64,000 nucleotides of DNA from Zarea fungicola. Lineage: Eukaryota; Ascomycota; Sordariomycetes; Hypocreales; Cordycipitaceae. The position numbers were made by a program, and so were the translations under genes. Shown in pieces: positions 54,877 to 64,000 of the stretch. The stretch's first letter is position 1; every line of letters starts with the position of its first letter. The stretch is taken from the NCBI GenBank assembly GCA_900169235.1, contig FWCC01000124.1:310001-374000 (forward strand). The letters run 5' to 3'. Below the pieces are notes generated by a model, which was not told the origin of the DNA, did no database searches, and was given only the letters and a program-made list of their open reading frames with translations.

Positions 54877-57800
54877 TTAGCATTGCTGGAGATAATTGCT
54901 CGGGACCAGCCCAACACGGCCATTGCCGCCGTGCACTTCGGCCTCCCACCAACCGTCATCCTGGTGTCGCAGAACTGCAAGGATATCACCCTTGGCAAAT
55001 CCAAGCTCTTCCGGAATGGCAGCTTGATAAACATACAAAGCGCGGGCTGTGGAGGGGAAAGTTAGTGATATTCTTCAAGGATTTTCACTGTTTCAGACAA
55101 GACCTACCAAAGTGCAGAATAACCCTGCCATCCCGAGTGTACTGTCGAGAGGCGTCGACAACGCTCTTGCTGCGAGGACGAGAACCGCCTTCGTACAAAC
55201 CCATAGCACGAGAGTCGCCACCTCTGCCTCGCTTGGAATCATACATGTCTCCACCAGCCGGAGCAAGCTGGACTGCCATGTCACTGCCGCCGTAGCTACT
55301 ATGAGGACGGCCGCCATAGTCTGCATAAGACGCCGGTGAAGATCCTCTTACTGAGCCTCTCATGGATCCATGCGGAGAAGCATGGCGGTATGGATCCTGG
55401 CTACGTACCTGCGAAGCGCCGCGCTGGTGCCCGGCGTAGGGATTCGGGGACGCAGAACGGTAACGGGCATCAGTACTCATTCTGGGCTGGGGCGACGCCG
55501 CTCGAGTGGGAGCGGGAGAGGCAGATCTAGGCATGTCGCGGCCGCGGGTGCCAGGTCGGGAGCTTGGTGATATGCCACCGTCTCGGTCATTATCGCCATA
55601 GACGCTGCGTGTCTGGCTGGCAACCTTTTTGGAAGCTTCCTTCATTGCTCGAGATGTCACCGCAGGCGGTGGGACACCGAGCCTGGAAACCTGCGATTGG
55701 GTGTTGTACGATGGGGGTGTGCCACGGATGGATGCCGGGGCATCATGGTTACCTGGTGCCGGAGTGGCAACACCGTGGTAACGATCAGCGGACATGCGAA
55801 CCGAACTAGCCTTGTTACCGCCCACTTTCAACTCGGCCAGTGCAGCCGCAATTGGGTCAGTCTCATCAACGCTTGCTCCCTGAGCATTGCTACCACGGCG
55901 TCGAGTATCCGAAGTTGAGACTGGGAGTACGTTCTGGCCGACGCCAAGCGCTAGGCTAGCGTTCGCATCAATTGGTTCCGGACTTTGTGCCCTTGGTGCC
56001 GGGGCATTTGTACGAGGGCTACCGGAACCGCCAGTTGGATGCCAAGTGTTGCGGTTCGGCTCGGGGTTCGCTTCCCTAGTACTCTTTCGCCTGAAAGGAC
56101 TATGGTTCTGGAAGAACCCGCTCTTCTTTTTGAATACTCTCTTTTCTGGACTAGCCACTGGCTCGGGATTCTGCTTGATGGGCGATGTCTTGCCGCTAGG
56201 AGGCTCAACGCTAGAGAACGAGTTAGGATTGGAATACTCGCTACGTGAATCCCGGCTCGATGGCCTAGCTGAGGTCACCTGGGAGCTGAGATCCGAGGGT
56301 GGGCCAGTACGACAAAGCATTGTCATTCCATCCATTGGGTAAGGATCATGCGGGACAGAAGCCAGGGGCCCATGGTGCTCATTGTCGTACTGTTGTCCCC
56401 CTATCTGCGGCGGGGCCCGTCGGTACTGCTCGTCCGCAGGCGGAGCCGCTCTTCGGTATTGCTCCTCGACAGGAGGCGCCGCTCGTCGGTACTGCTCCTC
56501 GGCAACCGCAGAGCCTCGTCGATACTGCTCCTCAGCAACTGCAGATCCTCGTCGATATTGCTCCTCGGCGACTGCGGATCCTCGTCGGTGCTCCTCGTCG
56601 GGCAGCGTAGGTGCTCGTCGCCGCTGCTCATCAACAGACGGTCTTCCTTGGTTGGGGGTTCCTCTCTGTGGCGTAACCGTTGTCTCTCTGCTTCCAGGGT
56701 GCATCATCTCCCGATGAGCAAGATCGTTTGCCAGCATCGAGGCCGGGTCATGGTGGGACTCAAAGGTAGACGGCTGAGGTGACGAGGAGCGGAAAGCAGG
56801 GTTGATGCTGCGAGGGAACTGCGCAACTGAGTAGTGGTCATCGTCCGAGACATCCGACTGGGCATCATTGAGATCGCCTCGGCGGAAGTTGATATATTTC
56901 GGTGCGTCGGGAATCTCCTGGCCAGTACCTCTATCCGTGATGAACGAAGTGATGTCTTTCTCAACTTCCATGTTCTCCAAAGATAGTCGAATTTTCTCGC
57001 AAGAGGCATCGTCGCTCACACAAACAGTCGACGCAATGTTGGCAAAGGTCCAGAGGCTGCTCTTTGTGAAATCGAGACGTTCCTCCTCTAGGTCTTGAAA
57101 TTTGTCTGCTGCGGCCTTCCACTCCCTGTTCCATCTGACTGTAGTCTCTTCGAGAGCCTTGATTGCTGCTTCATATTCCGTATTGGATGTGGCGAGAGTG
57201 ATCTGTGTCTTCTCAAGCTTTGCCTTGTTGCGGCGCTCTTCTTGACCCATCACCATGTGCCCTTGCGCCAGGTAGCCTTTGATCTTGAGGCATTCTTGTT
57301 CGTACTTGTCGCGAGTCTAGGATATGTCAGCATCTGCGCTTCGACTGAACGGCGGGAGTATACGTACCTTGTTTACTTGTTGTGTTTGCTGTATCTTTGT
57401 CTTCAAGATCTTTTCGATGACATTTTGAACAATCTTGCGGCGCTCCTTCATACCACCAGCAAAGGCAGAGAGTGGCTCCTCCAGCTCGGTTTTCATTTGC
57501 GCAGCAATTCCCTGATGCTGCTTGCCCATGCCTTCAACCTCGCCACGGAGTGTATCGAGGGAAGCCTTTAGGCTACCACTCTCCTGCGAGCCCAGAGATT
57601 TTTTGCTGAGGTTGAGTAGCTTCTTTGCGTATTCATCTTCGATGGAGGCTCGAGCTATTATCAAAGTCAGCAGGGATATTTGTTTCATTGGGATCAAGTT
57701 CATGTCTTACCGCTGTAGAATGACTTCAGTTCATCATTGGTCTGCTTGGCGGCTTGCATGCGCTCGAGGAGAGGGTGGACGCCCGCGTCATCTTTGCCCC

Positions 57801-57914
57801 AAAAATTGTTCGCAACTGGATAGCTGTTAGAGAAAAATAGAAATGAAATAAATATCCGTAGCAAAGCGTACAAGACAGCGCGACGGCTGGAGATTCTGCT
57901 GTCGCTACAGGCAT
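54877..57914 (-). CDS. F-BAR/SH3 protein of the Cdc15/Imp2/Hof1 type
   Basis: Membrane-curving scaffold of the contractile ring and septum. Exons 57914-57872, 57815-57711, 57654-57368, 57316-55108 and 55046-54877 give 937 aa. Joining the first two gives PAVALSFANNFWGKDDAG, the usual opening of the family. The F-BAR domain (about 15-280) includes ARASIEDEYAKKLLNLSKK, then KTRDKYEQECLKIKGYL, and ends near PDAPKYINFRRGD. A long disordered middle has 11-residue tandem repeats (about 370-455) and many Ser/Pro/Arg sites. The C-terminal SH3 (about 882-935) reads ALYVYQAAIPEELGFAKGD, then DGWWEAEV and GLVPSNYLQQC. The SH3 is encoded almost entirely by the last exon. The gene is divergent from NOT1. 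Assignment to the cytokinesis subfamily rests on recalled resemblance. Confidence 0.92.
56410..56605 (-). repeat. 33-bp minisatellite coding for EEQYRRGSAVA-like units
   Basis: About six in-frame copies of an 11-codon unit. They run from EEHRRGSAVA through EEQYRRGSAVA twice, then EEQYRRAAPPV, EEQYRRAAPPA and DEQYRRAPPQI. Unit length is a multiple of three, so copy-number change would keep the F-BAR protein in frame. Confidence 0.85.
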
Positions 57915-58737
57915 ACTGCCCGTCCGGTTTCGAAGTGCTATAGTACTATGAGTAATGTATATCAATATTGTACCGCGATAACAATCTAATATTGATGCGG
58001 CACGCCGAGAACTCTGAAAGGGGAAGAATTTCTTATGAAAAGTTCCAAGGTTGGAGTCTATCAATATCCCAACAGCGTAAAGAGCTTTGTCCTTGCCGCC
58101 GATGACGCCTCCTATCATTGTTTGGTTGGTCAAGCCTGGGTAGTTGGCAGGGCAACAGCGCGGCGCTAGGTGCACGTGACCTGATCGCACTGTTCCCGGT
58201 TTTGGCGACGTGTTGAAGGGCTGCGGAACTTACCGTAGACCGGCAGATGCTCGTTTTCAGGCTGCTTCCGCTGAGTTTGTCCTCCACACACACCTAATAA
58301 AGCACATTGGCAACATTCACTCCAACGTCATCTCGCCTCGCACGCATCGTCGCAATCACCAGCCCATCAACGAACGTCAGGTTGCTGCTACGCGTTTGCC
58401 TTGGCAGCTCGCACGCGCGCTCATTATTGACAATCGTCCCTTTGGGTGCTGTGGCCTGTCCGCCATTCCTCATCGACACGCTGCCTGAAGCTTTGCCGAA
58501 TCAGGAGAATCGCAACACGACCGACTTGCCGACCCGCGCCCATCGGTTTTCGCCCCCTAGCGATATCGAATCACATCGGTCGGGTGATTTCTAGACGAAT
58601 ACTCCCCATGTAGTAACTGTCACGACGAACGCCCCCTTCCAACAGTCTCGTTTTCCCTCGTTCGAGCCCACCTGCCTGCCAGCTCTCCCCAGGCAGGCGC
58701 TCCACCACTTAACCGCGACCTCCACCAAGAACCCTCC
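57915..58737. promoter_or_regulatory. Divergent region between F-BAR gene and NOT1
   Basis: 823 bp separating two head-to-head genes, so it holds both promoters. The 250 bp before NOT1 are C-rich, as in many fungal leaders. No CCAAT or TATA word stands out. Confidence 0.5.
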
Positions 58738-61700
58738 ATGGTCCCTCCACCAAGAGCGGGATCATTTTCGCCAAATCCTGCCCAAGCCCTCCAGACCACA
58801 TCTAACCACTCTCCGCATCCGTCGCACGCTGGTGTTCTCAGTGCTGGCGCCAGCCCCAGCACCAACAGTCCGACTGGGGCCAGCTCCCTCACCAAGATTG
58901 TTGTCGCCCAGGTTTATCTGCTCCTCAGCACCATCAAAGAGGATAAAGATAGAGTCAAGTGGGAATTACAGGTTGAGCAGTTGAGAAAGGTAAGCCCTGG
59001 CCGGTCACACTTGTGCACCTTAGCACCGGCCATTCACTGCTAACGCGTCGACTCTAGCTTATCGATGACCACGGTATGGAAGTCTTCACTAAATACTTCA
59101 CCCGACTAGTTGTCGGCAATGCGCCGCAAATATTTCCCGGCCTCAACAGGCCTGTTGCCAATCCGGGCAACTATCACATACTCGTAAACGAAATGCGGAA
59201 GATAGCGCGGGACCCGGACCAAGCAACAAAAATCGCGGAATCTGTTGAAAGCGGAACCGAAGATATCTTTCGCGACTTTGATCTTTCTACCTTTATGGAG
59301 CACTTCAAGCTAGATGCACTCGAAAAGACTCTACTTGCGCTCGCCTTCAAACTTGGCTCAAGGCCGGATCTGAAAACAAAGGCAGACGCCATTCTGTCGA
59401 CCAACTTTTCTACTTTTCTGGATGTTGTCTCGCGCGCCGAGATGCATAAAGATGTCAACACGGCATTCGTTACACTAATTATTGATCGATTCCTCCAGTT
59501 TCACCCACCCAGCTTCAACGGCTCGTCCCGACGGGAGCTTCAAAACGCCATGATGAAGCGCTGGACGTCCGTAGATCTTGCCCCGCCTTCACCTGTCCTA
59601 GCAGCACTGGATCTCGCGCGTGTACTTACTGACAAGCCGGCAAATGCACTTGCACGGTACATTCAAAAGAATGGTGCTGAAGTTACCCACGACGAAGAAT
59701 CTTGCTTAGCGCACCTTCAAGCACGCCAGGGTACCTTTCAACTGACACCCGAGCAAGTTTCTTCTGCGCTCACGTTTACGACTATTACACAAACACCGGA
59801 ACACGATCCTTCGGTACTTGTTGCCGCTCTTCGTCGCGTCGTCCCAAAAACTTTTGATTGGAATGATGTTGTTGGATCATTTGATCAACCAACCGCAAGG
59901 ATTTCATCAGCCCAGTTTCTGCGCTTGTACAGGGCACTTTTACCAGTTGCTCAGGACGCAAAGTATGATTTCGATATTCAGCGACTCTGGGGAGGCACTT
60001 GGTCAGAGCCGGAGGCGCAGCTGTCGTTCGTTAGTGCTTACGCGTCCTTGACCCCGGAACAGCTCGATGCTACAACGATACCCGGCCTTGAACGAAGCAT
60101 AACTCTAGAGGACTACGCGAACTCGACACAAAAAGTACGCGAACGGGCTGCTGTTGCTGTAAGGCATCCATTGGTTTCCGTGGCGGCTCTGTCTGCCATC
60201 TTCAATGCTGCGCTCAGCTCCATTCATGCATCTCAAACGATCGAAGCGAAACGGCTTTTCCAAGAGGTTGTCGTGCCGAATCTCGACATCTTCCTTGTAT
60301 CTGCATTTGATGTTCCAAGGCAATCATGGGCCAACATGGCAGTCGAGACACTCGGGTCACTGTTTGAGAATTTCCTGTACAAGCGTTCTCCAGAGTTTGA
60401 CTTTGTCTTGGACAGCCTGTGGCGCAAAGATAAAGAATGGGTTGTCCAGCGCTTGATTGATGCCCACGCCGTGAAGCCAAGCGACTTGCCCTTGGTATTC
60501 GAGCATGCAGTCAAGCATGACTGGTTGGACGAGCTCGTGTATCTACCAAATGGATTTGGTCTTGATTTGGCTGCCTTCGCTCACGCAGAGGGCTATCTCG
60601 ATCTCTCTAAATGGGCGAGATTTAATGCTGACCGAAGCAGTGAGATCTCTCGCACCCTAACACAGTTCCTCTTAATCAAGGCCAATCTCGAAATAGCATT
60701 CCAGCGACCCGATGCCCAACATAACGCTAAGAGCACAACAACCCTTCAGGTTCGCACTGTATCTGCTTTTCTTCAAATTCTGGAGGACTTCATGCCGAAG
60801 GTTCCTGTGCCAGATCTTATTGTAGTCCAGCGTCAATGCATCACAGCCTACCCAAGACTTATCAATTACGGTGAGGGCTTTGACGATGTAATCGACGCAA
60901 ACTCGATTCGTGGCAATGGCCTCCCACCAGCAGCCAACAACAAGATGGAAGAGCATTACAAGCGCATGTACGGCGGCGAGATCCTCGTACGGGCAATTGT
61001 TCAAATCCTCGAACGCTACAAGCACTCCAGAGACCAGCTCGATCAGGATGTATTTGCCTGCATGATTCACGGCTTGTTCGACGAATACAACCACTATGTC
61101 GATTACCCTGTGGAAGCCTTGGCAATTACCGCTGTCCTTTTCGGCGGTGTCATATCTCATAAACTCATCTCCGATCTCCCCTTGAAGATTGGACTTGGGA
61201 TGATACTCGAAGCCGTTCGCGACCACCGACCAGATGAGTCCATGTACAAATTTGGTTTACAAGCCCTCATGCAATTATTAGCTCGGTTCCGAGAATGGCC
61301 TGGATTCTGCACTCAGCTACTCCAGGTTCCCGGCCTGCAAGGCACTGAGGCTTATAAAAAGGCTGAGGAGATCGTCCGAGAGCATGAAGAGGATCTAGCA
61401 CGGGGACGAGGTAGTGCTGGCACTCCGCTCTCCCTAGGTTTATCCGGCGACGCTCTAGCCAACGGCAACTCTGACGACCCCAGGTCTGGTGACCGTCCCG
61501 CAGCACCCTTTACCGCCATCGGCATCGACCCTATCCCTCCAGGGGCCATCTATGAAGATCCCGAGGAAGAGGACCAAGGCAAGATCCAGTTTGTTCTCAA
61601 CAATATTACAGAGCAAACTCTGCAGTCGATGTGTCTGGAGCTTCGTGATATGTTGGATCAGAGGCATCAGCAGTGGTTCGCAAGTCATCTAGTGGGAGAG

Positions 61701-64000
61701 CGGGCCAAAATGCAACCCAATTATCACCACGTATACCTCGACCTCGTCAGATTTTTCGAGGATCCTTCTCTATGGAGCGAAGTGCTTCGGGAGACTTACA
61801 TCAATGTTGCCCGAATGCTGAACTCAGAAACAACGATGCAGAATTCCACTGAACGAACGCACCTGAAGAATCTTGGAGGCTGGCTCGGCCTTCTGACCTT
61901 GGCTCGTGACAGGCCTATCAAGCACAAGAATATTGCATTCAAGCAGCTCCTCATCGAGGCTCATGACACCAAGAGGCTGATTGTGGTGATTCCGTTTGTC
62001 TGCAAAGTACTTCTTCAAGGCGCTTCATCGGCCGTCTTCCGACCACCAAACCCATGGCTGATGGATATTATTTATCTACTCATCGAGCTCTACCATCACG
62101 CAGAGTTGAAGCTCAACCTAAAGTTTGAGATTGAAGTTTTGTGCAAGGGGCTGAGTCTCGATCATAAAAGCATCGAACCCTCTGGTGAGATCCTCAATCG
62201 GCCAGCAGTGGAGGAGCCGGCTGTAGTTTTGGCACCAGAGCAACTCGAACCATTCAACGAGCTTCCATTGAATGGGCTCGTCTCCAGTGTCAGTGCTGGT
62301 CTGTCCCCCCAGGCAGTGGCACCTACAATCCCCGATCTCAGCCCACTAATCACGATCCCTCCCACGAATGAGATGGTCGTTAGCACAACTAGATTACATG
62401 AAATCGTTCGAAGTGCTGTCAGTCGTGCGCTGCAGGACATCATTCAGCCAGTCGTCGATCGTTCCGTCACTATTGCTGCAATTTCAACACATCAAATGAT
62501 ACGGAAAGATTTTGTTGCGGAGCCAGACGAGAACCGAGTCCGCACCTCTGCCATCAACATGGTCAAGGCTACTGCTGGAAGCCTTGCGCTTGTTACGTCA
62601 AAGGAGCCACTTCGAGCCAACTTGACAAACTACATGCGAAATCTTTCGAATGATCTTCCCTCCGGGCTTCCAGAGGGAACTATCATCATGTGTGTCAATT
62701 CTAATCTTGACCTTGCCTGCAGCATTATCGAGCGACAGGCTGAGGAACGAGCTGTTCCTGAAATTGAGGAGCTTCTCTCTCCTGACTTGGAAGCTAGGCG
62801 GCAATGGAGGGCACAGAACCCAAATGATGCCACGTACCCAGGTACCATCAATCGCTGGGCAATGACTATCCCAAATCCCTACAAGTTGTCTCCCAACATG
62901 CCCGGCCTCAACCCTGAACAAATGGCCATTTACGAGGACTTTGCCCGACAGCCGCGTACCACCACAACAACATCCACGTCCGGAGCAAACCACGAGCCGT
63001 CGGCTTCCGACGCCACAAGATCGCTTGCCAATGAAGTTCTACAAGAGCCGTTCGCGAGCATGCCAAATATTCCTACCCCCGCAGAGACACCTTCGCTCCA
63101 GCAGCTAGGTTCACAGATGCAGCCCTATGGTCCACTCCAAGGCAATACGGGGACAATGTCCAACGGTAGATCTGGCAGCTTCCCTATGGAAGCGCATGGC
63201 TTGACGGAGCGATTGACTAAACTGCTGCAAGAACTGCTGCGTTCTGCAGGGGAGGCTCGCGAGGAACACTTTGCAGATCTACCACGCCCTCATCAAGTTC
63301 TTGATGTTGTTGACGCTCTTGTGCAGTTGATCATCAAGACTTCGCAAAGCTCGGAGGAATTCCCCATCTATGCTGCCGAGCAGATCACGAGCATAATTTT
63401 CCAGCAAGTTGAAGACAACCTCACTCTCGAGAGTTTGATTCACGTGATAGAAACCCTCCGCAAGATCTCTGGACCCGGATTAAACAATCGTGTTCGTGCG
63501 CTTTTTAACCAGCAGCCTGGCAGCAGTTTCCTGAGCTTGCCGCTGCTTGCTGCACTTATACGAACCGACCTCCTAGACTGGAGAAGCATTGACCTTGCTA
63601 TGTCCAAGGCCCTTGAGACTAGAAAAGAAGGGTCTCTTGAATTCCTGGAACAAATGTTTGATCTCGTCTTGCTGAATAACCGCCCCATTGCTCTGTATGC
63701 CGACTTTGTGCGTACTTTGGCGGCCGCTTGGAGCTGGATCAATGACGAGACGGACTCTGTTATTGGACAGCGACTTAAGGGCAAGCTTGTTGGCTCTGGC
63801 ATGTATCAGCCCTCCCAAAGTAACGAGGTCGAATCAAACTCCAGACAAGATCAAATGGAGTACGTCTTTGACGAATGGGTACACCTGTACAACAATCAGA
63901 ACGCGCCCGATTCCGCCGTCGAATCGTTTGTTCAACAGCTACGCGCTACGCAGGTTATTCGGAACAAGAACGATTTCTTCCTGTTTATTCGAGCCGCCCT
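58738..64000 (+). CDS. NOT1: CCR4-NOT complex scaffold NOT1 (3' partial)
   Basis: Scaffold of the cytoplasmic deadenylase complex. Exon 1 (58738-58989) and exon 2 (59058 to the window end) are open for 1731 residues; the intron (GTAAGC donor) joins VEQLRK to LIDDHGMEV. After a Ser/Pro-rich head come helical repeats. The MIF4G domain that binds the Caf1 deadenylase spans about 924-1119 (IQFVLNNITEQTLQSM to LYHHAELKLNLKFEIE). The Caf40-binding DUF3819 region covers about 1196-1342 (EIVRSAVSRALQDIIQPVVD, FVAEPDENRVRTSAINMVKA). The sequence then moves into the C-terminal helical part and is cut by the window, so the Not2/3/5-binding end is missing. No intron is seen after the first. Confidence is high; the exact start codon could lie slightly elsewhere. 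Confidence 0.94.

Noticed and set aside
56410..56605. CRISPR-like regular repeat
   Set aside because: Units are contiguous 33-bp coding repeats without spacers inside an F-BAR gene of a eukaryote.
1..64000. tRNA or rRNA genes
   Set aside because: I looked for the B-box word GGTTCGANNC on both strands in intergenic DNA and saw none with a matching A box; a covariance-model scan would settle it.

Overview
The window is nuclear DNA of a filamentous ascomycete, most likely a sordariomycete of the order Hypocreales. The signs are short spliceosomal introns (about 50-140 bp) with GTRNGY-type donors, compact genes on both strands, and orthologues of conserved fungal proteins, many with long Gln/Pro- or Ser-rich low-complexity arms. 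The order is inferred from protein resemblance recalled from memory, not from any search. There is no transposon, no tRNA or rRNA gene and no recognisable secondary-metabolite cluster. Three runs of N sit beside G/C homopolymers and mark assembly gaps (18990-18991, 20793-20815, 37038-37039).

Layout, left to right: MYST acetyltransferase of Sas3/Mst2 type (5' end cut by the window edge); Zn2Cys6 transcription factor convergent with a small cupin protein; SET-domain protein; the Nup98-Nup96 precursor of the nuclear pore, divergent from a Cdc31/centrin gene; epsin; an ankyrin-RCC1-BTB protein resembling IBtk/Btb3; a mitochondrial oxodicarboxylate carrier; an F-box-like protein with an in-frame amber codon; ATG13; the ESCRT-0 subunit Hse1; a SNF2-family ATPase; NTF2; a secreted beta-lactamase-fold hydrolase; a conserved ascomycete protein of the DUF7918 type; seipin; an F-BAR/SH3 protein of the Cdc15/Imp2/Hof1 type; and NOT1, scaffold of CCR4-NOT (3' end cut by the window edge).

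Most genes are housekeeping: nuclear transport (Nup98-96, NTF2, and Cdc31, which in yeast is also a TREX-2 subunit at the pore), endocytosis and endosomal sorting (epsin, Hse1, F-BAR protein), autophagy (ATG13), lipid droplets (seipin), chromatin (MYST, SET, SNF2) and mRNA decay (NOT1). I spliced the multi-exon genes by hand. In each complete one the exon lengths sum to a multiple of three and the joins restore family motifs; uncertain 5' ends are stated.

I found no clearly new multi-gene system. The observations most worth following are the amber codon inside the conserved core of the F-box-like gene (30856-30858), the tandem duplication of a TATA-bearing promoter segment upstream of that same gene, micro-exons in NTF2 and the carrier, and the divergent Nup98-96/Cdc31 pair with oppositely oriented CCAAT boxes.
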